Positions 25,616 through 33,606 of a stretch of DNA of 42,319 nucleotides are shown here, piece by piece; position 1 is the stretch's first letter, and every line of letters starts with the position of its first letter. The stretch is from Gallionella sp. UBA4737 (lineage in GTDB: Bacteria; Pseudomonadota; Gammaproteobacteria; Burkholderiales; Gallionellaceae): NCBI GenBank assembly GCA_002403995.1, contig DHIV01000029.1:1-42319 (forward strand), in the 5' to 3' direction. The notes beneath the pieces were generated by a model. It saw only the letters and a list, made by a program, of their open reading frames with translations. It did not search any database and was not told the DNA's origin. Position numbers and translations under genes: made by a program.

Positions 25616-26476
25616 TCACTTATCATATGTCACCCCAGTGTCAGGGGTTGTGCCGGCCTGAGCAACTGATTTTGCAGCGCGCCAACGTCGGCGTGGAACA
25701 CCCTCATACGATACTATCCGGCATGGCAACGGAAACAACTGGCCTTCCGGTTTTTCCGCAGCGTCCAGATAGCAAGGCGGCATGCCGGCAAGAAAAGCCA
25801 TAATACTGGCAAAATAATACTCATAGGGCGACATACCAAAATCGGCACACAGCGCAGCTGCCAGCGCTGCATAATTCATATGCATGCGCCAACGACCGGC
25901 GAGTAAAATCTTTTCCACCTCGAACGCAAGCTTAAGATGCGGCCCGCCATCGAATCCCAGTTCGTTCACCAACGTCATCATTGGCGCAACTCGCTCGTCA
26001 GCCGAGACGATCGGCCGGCCGTAACCGGCTATGCCCCGCTTCTGCTTGAGCTCTGTGTGCACCAACTCCTTCAGATTTGCACCCGCATCCACTTGCATCT
26101 TGGCGCGGGTAAGAAACTCACTGGCACGCATATCTACGCCGCGACCATAGATCTGTGCTTCGGAAACCGCCAGCGCGGCGGAGATGCCGAGCGTGCCGGT
26201 ACTACGAGCTGTCCCTGCCAGCGCCGCCACACGGTTGTTCCACAGGCGCGCATCGGGGTAACTGGTATAGCGCCAGAGGGCTTGTACTACATTCACCTGT
26301 TGCGGAGTAAAGCGACGGCCGGTGATGCCAAACAGGTAGAGCTCCAACCAATCCATGTCCTTGAGCGATGCGTGCAGATCGTGGCCGCGGAACACCGCGC
26401 GCTCACCGGGAAAAAATGCACCGGCACTGGTGACGAGCCGACCGACATGCTGTTCTAGCAGTCCAGGTCCTTTCAT
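25616..26476 (-). CDS. Divergent citrate-synthase-family protein, second of a pair
   Basis: A 286-residue protein of the citrate synthase/citryl-CoA lyase superfamily, judged from the overall helical layout and segments such as LELYLFGITGRRFTPQQV, IAGYGRPIVSADERVAP and MNYAALAAALCADFGMSP. Where active enzymes have Gly-His in GFGHPVYK this protein has GYGRP; where they have the Asp of NVD it has NYA; and the HGGANE-type segment reads YGRGVD. By this manual alignment the catalytic His and Asp residues are missing, so it may be a non-catalytic partner or do different chemistry. It overlaps the preceding family member by ATGA, implying a paired complex. Function unknown. Confidence 0.7.
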   Translation of the reverse strand: MKGPGLLEQHVGRLVTSAGAFFPGERAVFRGHDLHASLKDMDWLELYLFGITGRRFTPQQVNVVQALWRYTSYPDARLWNNRVAALAGTARSTGTLGISAALAVSEAQIYGRGVDMRASEFLTRAKMQVDAGANLKELVHTELKQKRGIAGYGRPIVSADERVAPMMTLVNELGFDGGPHLKLAFEVEKILLAGRWRMHMNYAALAAALCADFGMSPYEYYFASIMAFLAGMPPCYLDAAEKPEGQLFPLPCRIVSYEGVPRRRWRAAKSVAQAGTTPDTGVTYDK

Positions 26477-27324
26477 GCCACTCCCTCTGTACGAGCCAAT
26501 ATACCTTGTGAAGGACCGGGGTCGTTTTCCAGATCAACGCGAAAGAACGGAAAATTCTTGTAGCCATAATCCTTCTGTTCCAGCGCATGCACAGCAGCAC
26601 CCGGCAAACGCAGCAACAGGTGCAACATTTCTCCCTGCGCAGGGCTGAATCCAAGATCGTGCAGCACAGCAGCCGCCACTCCATGTATCGCCAGCGGCAG
26701 TCCTGCGGCGGATTCCAGCGACAACCGGTTGGCTTGCAGCCACGCCAAAGATTGCCCGCAGCCGAGTCCGGCCCCGTAACTGCGTTCAACAAGATATGCA
26801 AGGGTTTGCAGCACTGGCGTAGTGCAGCGCACGCCGTACGGATCGAAGCCGGGCGGATGGCCGGGCGCCGGCCAGACATCCGCCGGATCTGCCACCGGAT
26901 TTGTCGCCAAGCTTTTTTGCCACGAAGCCAGATCGGTGCCACACGCCAGCCAGTCTTCCATGGCGAGGCGCACTTCGCGCGCGCCTCCCGATGCGCCCGC
27001 GCCCACCGCCAGCGCGGCCATCAAACAGGATGCCGAAGTGGAACCGCCTACGCCGCCGCACATCGCGGCATGCACCGCCGCATCGCGCGGTCCCGGATTC
27101 GCCAGTGCAATCGCCAAACCTTCCAGCAGTCTGGCCTGCTCTCGTGATGGCGCTTCGCCGCAAAACAGCAGGAACAGGTACTCGATCCAGCTTGCATGAA
27201 CCAGCAAGTCACCGTAGACATCATAGCCGTGGCAATGACAGGACAGTGCTGCGAATGCATTGTCGGGCTCGGCTTCTTCCTGCCAGATGCGGGTGCGTAT
27301 GCTTTCCGTGCGATTGTCGCTCAT
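26473..27324 (-). CDS. Divergent citrate-synthase-family protein, first of a pair
   Basis: A 283-residue relative of citryl-CoA lyase. It starts MSDNRTESIRTRIWQEE, has the family-like YDVYGDLLVHASWIEYLFLL, a Gly/Ala-rich GGVGGSTSASCLMAAL, an APGHPPGFDPYGVR segment that recalls the GHP-DPR active-site motif, and IHGVAAAVLHDLGFSP near 225, where the usual NVDG aspartate seems replaced. It keeps more of the family signature than its partner but is still atypical. GGAG lies 8 bases before the ATG. The first codons are duplicated as a fossil at 28203-28234. Together with the TPP enzyme upstream it may act on 2-oxo acids or acyl-CoAs; this is inference. Confidence 0.7.
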   Translation of the reverse strand: MSDNRTESIRTRIWQEEAEPDNAFAALSCHCHGYDVYGDLLVHASWIEYLFLLFCGEAPSREQARLLEGLAIALANPGPRDAAVHAAMCGGVGGSTSASCLMAALAVGAGASGGAREVRLAMEDWLACGTDLASWQKSLATNPVADPADVWPAPGHPPGFDPYGVRCTTPVLQTLAYLVERSYGAGLGCGQSLAWLQANRLSLESAAGLPLAIHGVAAAVLHDLGFSPAQGEMLHLLLRLPGAAVHALEQKDYGYKNFPFFRVDLENDPGPSQGILARTEGVA

Positions 27325-27347
27325 TCGGTAATCTCCGGTGAATGCGG

Positions 27348-28097
27348 CTAGAGCAAGCTCATGCCCCCGTCCACGACTATTTCGTCGCCGACGATGTAAG
27401 AAGAATCATCCGAGGCAAGAAAGAGTGCCGCTTTGGCGACTTCTTCAGGCGCACCGAAACGTTTTATCGGCGACTTATGTGTGATCTCTGCCTTGATTGC
27501 TTGTTGAACTTCATCCGGCAAACCGAATCGTCCAAATATGGGGGTGGCAATAGGCCCCGGGCTGATGGCGTTGATGCGTATCCCTCGTCCAATCAATTCC
27601 AGACCCAAGGTCTGCACCAACGAACGAAGTGCCGCTTTGCAAGCGCCATAAACGCTCATATTTGGCGATCCCATCTGGTTGGTTATCGAGGTGGTGACGA
27701 TGATGGAAGCGTTTTTTGTCAGGAGGGGCAGCGCTTTCTGGATGGTGAAAAAAGCGCCCTTGAAGTCGATCGTCACCATGTCGTCAAACTGTTCTTCGCT
27801 TACGAATTCGAATGGTGCCGCTTGGGCGATGCCTGCATTGACGAAAAGAATATCCAGTTGTCCGAATTGTTTCTGTGTTTGCTGCATCAACGACTCGATG
27901 TCGGCAAGTTTGCCTGCATCGCTTTGGATAGCGAGGACGTCATCACCCAAAACACTTCTGGCCTGAGCCAGACTCGTCTTGTCTCTTCCGGTAATGATGA
28001 GACGTGCCCCATGTTCACGAAAAAGTTTGGCGGTGGCCAAGCCGATCCCGCTGTTGCCACCGGTGATCAGCGCTGTCTTGCCTGTAAGTTTTTGCAT
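27348..28097 (-). CDS. Short-chain dehydrogenase/reductase
   Basis: A classical SDR of 249 residues with the cofactor motif ALITGGNSGIGLATAK, NAG in LFVNAGIAQ, catalytic Ser in TTSITNQMGSP and Tyr-x3-Lys in YGACK, plus the ISPGPIATPIF segment. The substrate is unknown. The start MQKLTGKTALITGG is chosen for its fit to the family, with GGAG 12 bases upstream. An ATG at 28136 would add 13 residues and overlaps the stop of the chimeric remnant by ATGA, so it is a real alternative. Base composition looks lower in GC than the neighbours. The gene probably arrived between the TPP enzyme and the citrate-synthase pair by recombination (see 28133-28234). Confidence 0.88.
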   Translation of the reverse strand: MQKLTGKTALITGGNSGIGLATAKLFREHGARLIITGRDKTSLAQARSVLGDDVLAIQSDAGKLADIESLMQQTQKQFGQLDILFVNAGIAQAAPFEFVSEEQFDDMVTIDFKGAFFTIQKALPLLTKNASIIVTTSITNQMGSPNMSVYGACKAALRSLVQTLGLELIGRGIRINAISPGPIATPIFGRFGLPDEVQQAIKAEITHKSPIKRFGAPEEVAKAALFLASDDSSYIVGDEIVVDGGMSLL

Positions 28098-28132
28098 GGT
28101 TTTAATTGTCTCCTGTATGTTGTGTGCGTTGC

Positions 28133-28234
28133 TCATACCATCGTCCGCAAAACTTTCAGTCTAAACCTCATCGGTTGAGTTTCTTTCTTGTCAACGCGCA
28201 CGTCCTGCCAGATACGGGTGCGGATGGTTTCCAT
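28133..28234 (-). pseudogene. Chimeric 33-codon remnant: start of citrate-synthase-like gene fused to a TPP-enzyme 3' end
   Basis: The frame begins METIRTRIWQ, matching TESIRTRIWQ at the start of the citrate-synthase-like gene (27278-27310), then continues DVRVDKKETQPMRFRL and ends TMV, matching DVRVDREESPPMELRL and TMGR at the end of the TPP enzyme. Sixteen bases are identical (28189-28204 and 28292-28307). Two gene fragments that should be in the opposite order are joined, which marks a recombination junction. Its stop overlaps an upstream ATG of the SDR gene. Confidence 0.75.
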
Positions 28235-28241
28235 GTTTATC

Positions 28242-30002
28242 TCACCGGCCCATAGTTCTGAGCCGCAGCTCCATGGGAGGGGATTCTTCCCTGTCAACGC
28301 GCACGTCCAGCACAGTCGGACCCGGATGGCTCAGAATCGCGTCCAGGTCCAAATTTTCGAAGTCCTGCGCGGTATGAATCACATGACCCGGGATACCCAT
28401 GGATTCGGCCAGCATCCGGAAATCCACCGCCGGCAGCTCGAAGCCGATCTGCTCCGCGCCGGCCAGGCGCTGGCCATGCTTCACCATGCCCAGTGCCGCG
28501 TCATTGAGTATCACGAATAACACGGTGAGTTTCTCGGTGAACGCCACAGTCATTTCCTGGCCATTCATCAACAGGCTGCCGTCGCCGGTGATGCAGACTA
28601 CCGGCACCGCACGGTTGGCGAGTGCGGTGCCGACCGCACCGCCGATGGCCCAGCCCATCGGCGCGAAATTCATCGTGACGCGCATCCAGCCTCCCGCGCT
28701 GGGCTGGTGATCGTGCATACCCAGATGGTGGATCGCCCAGATCGTGCTGTTGCCGGTGTCGGTCAGGAAGCGTGTATCGGGCGGACTGCGCCAGCCGAGT
28801 TCGCGCATCAGGTACTGCGGTTTGATGGGTGCATCGACGGACGCGGGCTTGAACGGATCATCAACTGAAACCTTTTTGAATTTTCGCTTTTCACCAACGG
28901 AAATTTTTTTCGTACCTTCTCTGCGCAGTGTACGCAACAGCCGCTCGAACACCGGGCGGATACCACCGCGTACATGCAGACGCGCCATCGGCGAGCGCGC
29001 CAGATGGGCTTCCAAAGGATCAATATGCACCAGCCGGTTGTTCAGCACCGCTTCGCTCCAGCCGTTGCTGGTCCACTCACTCAGATTGGATCCGACTACC
29101 AGAATCAGGTCCACAGCCTTATCCTCCATCGCTGCGACGGCGGAACGGTGGCCGGCAAAACCGAACACGCCACGGTACAAAGGGTGGCGCGGACTGATAA
29201 ATCCCTTGGCATCCGGTGTGACCACAAAAACCCCGCCCATCCTTTCCACCAGCTCGATGATGAGGTCAATGGCTTCTCCGCAGCCGCTGCCGATGAGCAC
29301 CACCAACTTCTTTGCCTGAGCCAATAACGCCTGCAGTTCGCGAACTGCCGCATCATCAACAGCAGACAACGGTTTGAGCAGTTGCGCCAGATTGTATGAA
29401 GGCCCACTTTTCATTTTCGAGCGCAGTACATCCATCGGAATGCTGAGATGAACCGGGCCCGGTGTCGGCTGGTAGGCGCTCAGCAGCGCATTGGTCAGCT
29501 GTCTTTCCAGTTGATCGGGATGGGATATCAGCGCGCTGTAGCGCGTGCAGGTGCGAAACATGGCGACTGTGTCTATGCCGGCTCCGGATGATTCCTGCAA
29601 CGCGCCCCGGCCCAGCAAATGCAGCGCGGGTTGACCGGTGATGACCAGCATCGGGATCTCGTTTTCATAAGCGCAAGCCACGCCGGTGATGAGATTGGTG
29701 GCACCCGGGCCAGAAGTGGCACAGCACACACCTATCTTGCCCGATTCACGAGCGTAACCATCAGCCATAAACGCAGCCCCGGTTTCATGCCGCGCGACTA
29801 CCGGGCGCGGCCCGCCACGCCGTGAACTGCGCGCGAGCGCGTTATACAGCGGCTCGATGGCACCACCGGGCACACCGAACACAAACTCGACACCGATTTG
29901 TTCCAGATAGGCGACCAACAGGTCTGCCGCCTCAATAGGTTGTGGCTGTGGCTGCAGTTGTGAATTTTCTTCGAAGACTTGTACTTGCCTTAAATCTGTC
30001 AT
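28242..30002 (-). CDS. TPP-dependent enzyme, acetolactate-synthase-like large subunit
   Basis: A 586-residue thiamine-diphosphate enzyme of the acetolactate synthase/benzoylformate decarboxylase superfamily. The N-terminal domain has GVEFVFGVPGGAIEPLYNAL and the cofactor-activating Glu in ARHETGAAFMADGYAR; the C-terminal domain has the Mg-TPP motif GDGSLLMNGQEM and ILNDAALGM. No small regulatory subunit gene follows, so a role in valine/isoleucine synthesis is doubtful. Around residues 360-393 is a Lys-rich linker of three imperfect repeats (KKISVGE, KKVSVDD, KPASVDA) encoded by an AT-rich patch near 28858-28920. It is the first gene of the roughly 10 kb minus-strand run with the SDR, citrate-synthase-like pair and receptor. 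Confidence 0.85.
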   Translation of the reverse strand: MTDLRQVQVFEENSQLQPQPQPIEAADLLVAYLEQIGVEFVFGVPGGAIEPLYNALARSSRRGGPRPVVARHETGAAFMADGYARESGKIGVCCATSGPGATNLITGVACAYENEIPMLVITGQPALHLLGRGALQESSGAGIDTVAMFRTCTRYSALISHPDQLERQLTNALLSAYQPTPGPVHLSIPMDVLRSKMKSGPSYNLAQLLKPLSAVDDAAVRELQALLAQAKKLVVLIGSGCGEAIDLIIELVERMGGVFVVTPDAKGFISPRHPLYRGVFGFAGHRSAVAAMEDKAVDLILVVGSNLSEWTSNGWSEAVLNNRLVHIDPLEAHLARSPMARLHVRGGIRPVFERLLRTLRREGTKKISVGEKRKFKKVSVDDPFKPASVDAPIKPQYLMRELGWRSPPDTRFLTDTGNSTIWAIHHLGMHDHQPSAGGWMRVTMNFAPMGWAIGGAVGTALANRAVPVVCITGDGSLLMNGQEMTVAFTEKLTVLFVILNDAALGMVKHGQRLAGAEQIGFELPAVDFRMLAESMGIPGHVIHTAQDFENLDLDAILSHPGPTVLDVRVDREESPPMELRLRTMGR

Positions 30003-30103
30003 TGGCTGATTACTGATCCTGTTTCAAAACGCATCGCTCCCCCCATTCATTCCAACCCCGGAGACTTTCCATCTCCACGGCCAGCAAGTAATCTATTCCA
30101 TGA

Positions 30104-30119
30104 TTACAGTGTAACTGTA
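30104..30119. promoter_or_regulatory. Overlapping palindromes upstream of the TPP-enzyme gene, candidate operator
   Basis: TTACAGTGTAA (30104-30114) and TACAGT-GTA-ACTGTA (30105-30119) are overlapping palindromes about 100 bases before the start codon at 30002. The size and form fit a dimeric repressor site such as TetR or GntR type. No such regulator gene is adjacent, and I see no clear -10/-35 pair. Confidence 0.35.
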
Positions 30120-30270
30120 GCACAGGGAGGGAGTTGTACAATATTGCGCGTTGAAATTTTTTTGCATCTGCTTTGCCATGTTGCAGCGAATTTATGGCAA
30201 ACCGAAAGATCAGGCGCTAACGCTGGAAGGCTCGAGCACCGGCCTGATGAGATCGATACGTGCTTACTGT

Positions 30271-30312
30271 CGCTATCCCTTCCCGATGCAGCAGGGGAAG
30301 ATCAGGATAGCG
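30271..30312. other. Hairpin in the 375-base gap between the TPP enzyme and grxD
   Basis: CGCTATCC plus CTTCCC (30271-30284) pairs with GGGAAG (30295-30300) and GGATAGCG (30305-30312), with a 4-base bulge and a 10-base loop. The rest of 30003-30377 holds the operator candidate above and no convincing gene; the plus-strand frame 30144-30548 mostly mirrors grxD. The hairpin could be a terminator or a decayed repeat. Confidence 0.45.
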
Positions 30313-30377
30313 TTCCAGTTGAAATGAAGGATAGTGAAGTTCGTAATCGAACAATCGAAATGCGAATGACCTTCGGA

Positions 30378-30707
30378 TTATTCAGCCAGCAACTGTTTGA
30401 GTTCCCCGCTCTGGTACATCTCGGTCATGATGTCCGAACCGCCGACGAATTCACCCTTGATATACAACTGGGGGACAGTCGGCCAGTTGGCGTAATCCTT
30501 GACACCCTGGCGGATATCCGGGTTTTGCAGCACGTCCACCGTGAATAATTCTTTCACACCGAGCGCGTTGAGAATTTTCACCGCGTTGGCCGAAAACCCG
30601 CACTGCGGAGCCTGCGGATTGCCTTTCATGTACAGCACCACCGGATGTGTGGTGACTTGTTCTTTGATACGTTGCTGGATATCTTTGCTTTGATTGTCTG
30701 GGCTCAT
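30378..30707 (-). CDS. grxD: Monothiol glutaredoxin Grx4-type
   Basis: A 109-residue monothiol glutaredoxin. The active-site CGFS is in GNPQAPQCGFSANAV; the glutathione-binding WPTVPQLYIKGEFVGG and SDIM segments are intact. Family members bind a glutathione-ligated 2Fe-2S cluster, often with BolA, and deliver it to target proteins in the cytoplasm. Length is normal. A promoter candidate lies at 30738-30767. The gene is divergent from the CPA1 antiporter gene. Confidence 0.96.
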   Translation of the reverse strand: MSPDNQSKDIQQRIKEQVTTHPVVLYMKGNPQAPQCGFSANAVKILNALGVKELFTVDVLQNPDIRQGVKDYANWPTVPQLYIKGEFVGGSDIMTEMYQSGELKQLLAE

Positions 30708-30737
30708 GATGTCATTACCTGAATTAAACAGTCGGGA

Positions 30738-30767
30738 ATTTTAACGGCGTGATGCCCGCAACGTCAA
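30738..30767 (-). promoter_or_regulatory. Sigma70-type promoter candidate for grxD
   Basis: On the minus strand TTGACG (30767-30762) and TAAAAT (30743-30738) are 18 bases apart, one mismatch each from the consensus hexamers. Transcription would start about 24 bases before the grxD ATG. Confidence 0.5.
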
Positions 30768-30868
30768 GCAGTTGGTAGCGTAATTCAATTTCGCACAACC
30801 TCACTGACGTCCCGGCGTCCCGTATTTTTGGTAAAGTGCGCCAAATATAACAATATTCAAGGAAAGCA

Positions 30869-32104
30869 ATGGAATCCTCAGCCTCACTGGAACTGGCCAA
30901 GCATATACTATTGATGTTCGGCACCATCCTCGCCGTAGGCACCTTCTCCGGTTTGATCGCACGGCTGGCAAAGATTCCCGACGTGGTGGTATTCCTGCTG
31001 ATCGGCATGCTGATTGGCCCCGGCGTGCTGGGCCTGGTGGACATCAAGGCCGATTCCACCATCAACCAGTTGATCATGATCTTCGGCTCCAGCTACATCC
31101 TGTTCGACGGCGGCGCGTCGATCCGCCTCAAGGTGCTGAAGGAAGTATGGATCACTATCGTGGTGATTTCCACCGTCGGGGTGCTGATCACTGCCGCGGT
31201 CACCGGCATTGCCGCTTATTACTTCCTCGGCTTGGCGCCTGTCGTCGCACTGTTGCTCGGCACCGTGATCGCCTCCACCGATCCGGCCACGCTGGTTCCC
31301 GTGTTCAAACAAGTGCGTATCAAGGATCGCGTTGCGCAGACCGTGATGAGCGAATCCGCATTCAACGACGCGATGGGTGCCATCCTCACTTTTACCGTGC
31401 TGGGCGTGGCAATGGGTGCGGGGGAATTTTCGATAGGCGATGCCGTCGCTAATTTGCTCAAACAATCCCTGCTGGGCATTGTCATCGGCGGGGCGCTGGG
31501 TTATCTGGCCGCCTTCCTGATCTCTCATGAAAAATTCAACTTCCTCGCCGAATTCGCCCCGGTGGTCACCTTGATGGCGGTGATCGGCGCATACATGGGC
31601 GCGGACGGCATGCACGCCAGCGGCTTTATGGCGGTGTTCGTATTCGGCATCATGCTGGGTAACCAGGAATCGTTGGGCTTCAAGCTCACCCAACAGGAGG
31701 GCAACGAACTGGAAGAGTTTGTGATAACCACAGCCCTTATCATGCGCATGTTCATCTTCATCCTGCTCGGCACGCAGGTGGATTTCGGCCTGATGAACCA
31801 TTACCTGCTCAGCGGCGTGGCAGTGGTAACCGTGTTCATGCTGGTGGCACGCCCCATCACCGTGTTCCTGTGCGCACTGCCGGATCGGCGCGCCAAGTGG
31901 AGCTTCAGGGAAATGCTGTTCATGTGCTGGACGCGCGAGACCGGCGTGATCCCCGGCGCGCTGGCCGGCATGCTGGTGGGCATGAAAGCGCCCGGTGCGC
32001 AAATCATCGCCTCGGTGACTTTCATCGCGATCCTGATGACCATCCTGATCCAGGCGACCACCACCAAGTGGCTGGCGAAGAAACTGGGGTTGCTGGTGGA
32101 ATGA
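30869..32104 (+). CDS. CPA1-family Na+(K+)/H+ antiporter
   Basis: A 411-residue inner-membrane transporter with about twelve hydrophobic segments. Features of the family: AKIPDVVVFLLIGMLIGPGVLG near 30-52, IMIFGSSYILFDGGASI near 75, IASTDPATLVPVFKQV near 137, and SESAFNDAMGAILTF near 167 with the conserved Asn-Asp pair. It exchanges protons for Na+ or K+; the ion cannot be told from the sequence. The downstream glycerate kinase gene overlaps its stop (ATGA), so both are one transcript. An AAGGAAAG ribosome site is present. Confidence 0.92.
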   Translation: MESSASLELAKHILLMFGTILAVGTFSGLIARLAKIPDVVVFLLIGMLIGPGVLGLVDIKADSTINQLIMIFGSSYILFDGGASIRLKVLKEVWITIVVISTVGVLITAAVTGIAAYYFLGLAPVVALLLGTVIASTDPATLVPVFKQVRIKDRVAQTVMSESAFNDAMGAILTFTVLGVAMGAGEFSIGDAVANLLKQSLLGIVIGGALGYLAAFLISHEKFNFLAEFAPVVTLMAVIGAYMGADGMHASGFMAVFVFGIMLGNQESLGFKLTQQEGNELEEFVITTALIMRMFIFILLGTQVDFGLMNHYLLSGVAVVTVFMLVARPITVFLCALPDRRAKWSFREMLFMCWTRETGVIPGALAGMLVGMKAPGAQIIASVTFIAILMTILIQATTTKWLAKKLGLLVE

Positions 32105-33474
32105 TGCGCTTGCCGGTGCATCACCTGGAAGATATTTTCAATACTGCGCTGGCCGCGGTCGATCCTTACAATGCAGTGCTCAAGGCGGCGGGCATCGAAC
32201 ACAACCGGTTGCATATTGCCGGTGCGCAATACGACCTCACAGCATTCGAGCGCATCATCGTGGTCGGCGCGGGCAAGGCCACGGCGCGCATGGCATTGGC
32301 GCTCGAATCCCTGCTCGGCAAAATGATCTCCGCCGGATTGATCGTCGTCAAGGAAGGACACACCGCGCCTTTGACCATCATCGAGCAGGTGGAGGCCGCG
32401 CACCCGATCCCGAATGAAGCGGGAGTCATGGCCACGCAACGCATCCTGGACATGGTGCGCGCCGCCGGTGAAAACACGCTGGTGATCTGCCTGCTCTCGG
32501 GCGGCGCATCGGCATTGCTGGTCGCACCCGCCGAGGGAGTGACGCTGCAGGACAAGCAGGAAGCGACCCGATTGCTATTGAATGCAGGCGCATCGATAAA
32601 TGAACTGAATGCGGTGCGCAAGCATCTTTCCGCGGTGAAGGGCGGACGGCTGGCGCAGGCGGTTTACCCTGCGCAACTGGTGACGCTGATCCTGTCCGAC
32701 GTGATCGGCGATCCGCTGGACGTGATCGCCTCGGGCCCGACATCCCCGGACAATTCGACCTGCGCCGAGGCGTGGGCGGTGATCGCGAAATACGGCTTGC
32801 AGCAAAAACTGCCGATGCGCGTTGCCGATTATCTGCGACGCGGCATCGCCGGAGAAGTGCCGGAAACCGTGAAAGCTCATGATCCCTGCCTGGGCAGGAC
32901 GCACAACGCGATCGTCGCGGGCATCCGCCAGGCGCTGGCCGCAGCGCAGGAAAAAGCCGGGCAGCTCGGCTATGAGTCCAGAATAATTTCCGAGACGCTT
33001 CAGGGCGAGGCGCGCGATGCGGCGCGTTTCCTGGCACAGACCGCGCGCAGCGAACTGGCCGCGATGCAACCGAACGAGCGGCGCTGCCTGCTGTGCGGCG
33101 GCGAGACCACGGTCACGGTGCGCGGCACTGGCAAGGGCGGCAGGAATCAGGAACTCGCGTTGGCCTTTGCCCTGGAAATCGAGAGCGTGCCGGGTGTGTC
33201 GCTGCTGTCCGCGGGCACCGATGGTACAGACGGCCCGACCGATGCCGCCGGCGCGATGGCCGATGGCAACACGGCATCGCATGCAAGGACGCTGGGCATC
33301 GAACCGCAGGGTTATCTCGACAACAACGATTCCTATGCTTTCTTCCGGCAGTTCGACGCCGCGTCGGGCGCACACAGCCATTTCAAGACCGGACCGACCG
33401 GCACCAATGTAATGGATATGCAGATCGTGCTGCTGGACAGACAGGATCACACACCGGCATTTCACGTGATGTGA
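32101..33474 (+). CDS. Glycerate 2-kinase (MOFRL/GckA-TtuD family)
   Basis: A 457-residue kinase of the GckA/TtuD family, which phosphorylates glycerate to 2-phosphoglycerate. The start is taken at ATG 32101, overlapping the antiporter stop; ATG 32104 is an equal alternative. Features: IIVVGAGKATARMALALE near 50, CLLSGGASALLVAPAEG near 127, ILSDVIGDPLDVIASGPT near 200, and the MOFRL-domain GGETTVTVRGTGKGGRNQEL and SAGTDGTDGPTDAAGA near 330-380. In this order it may serve photorespiratory-like or tartrate/glyoxylate carbon flow, but no partner genes are in the window. Confidence 0.93.
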   Translation: MMRLPVHHLEDIFNTALAAVDPYNAVLKAAGIEHNRLHIAGAQYDLTAFERIIVVGAGKATARMALALESLLGKMISAGLIVVKEGHTAPLTIIEQVEAAHPIPNEAGVMATQRILDMVRAAGENTLVICLLSGGASALLVAPAEGVTLQDKQEATRLLLNAGASINELNAVRKHLSAVKGGRLAQAVYPAQLVTLILSDVIGDPLDVIASGPTSPDNSTCAEAWAVIAKYGLQQKLPMRVADYLRRGIAGEVPETVKAHDPCLGRTHNAIVAGIRQALAAAQEKAGQLGYESRIISETLQGEARDAARFLAQTARSELAAMQPNERRCLLCGGETTVTVRGTGKGGRNQELALAFALEIESVPGVSLLSAGTDGTDGPTDAAGAMADGNTASHARTLGIEPQGYLDNNDSYAFFRQFDAASGAHSHFKTGPTGTNVMDMQIVLLDRQDHTPAFHVM

Positions 33475-33606
33475 TCGTGGAGCATATTCGCACATTGGGT
33501 TTCCCCGCGCATGGCAGCCAGCCCGGCATAAGAAACCGAGAACATAAAAAGGGGTGGGCGACAACAAAACTTTTTCAGCAAGCCCGGATATTGAAAAATT
33601 TCCGTT

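Noticed and set aside
30144..30548. 134-codon plus-strand frame between the TPP enzyme and grxD
   Set aside because: Its second half mirrors grxD, the first half has no recognisable motif and there is no good ribosome site.
30908..32002. 364-codon minus-strand frame opposite the CPA1 antiporter
   Set aside because: Antisense shadow, extremely His-rich, no domain.
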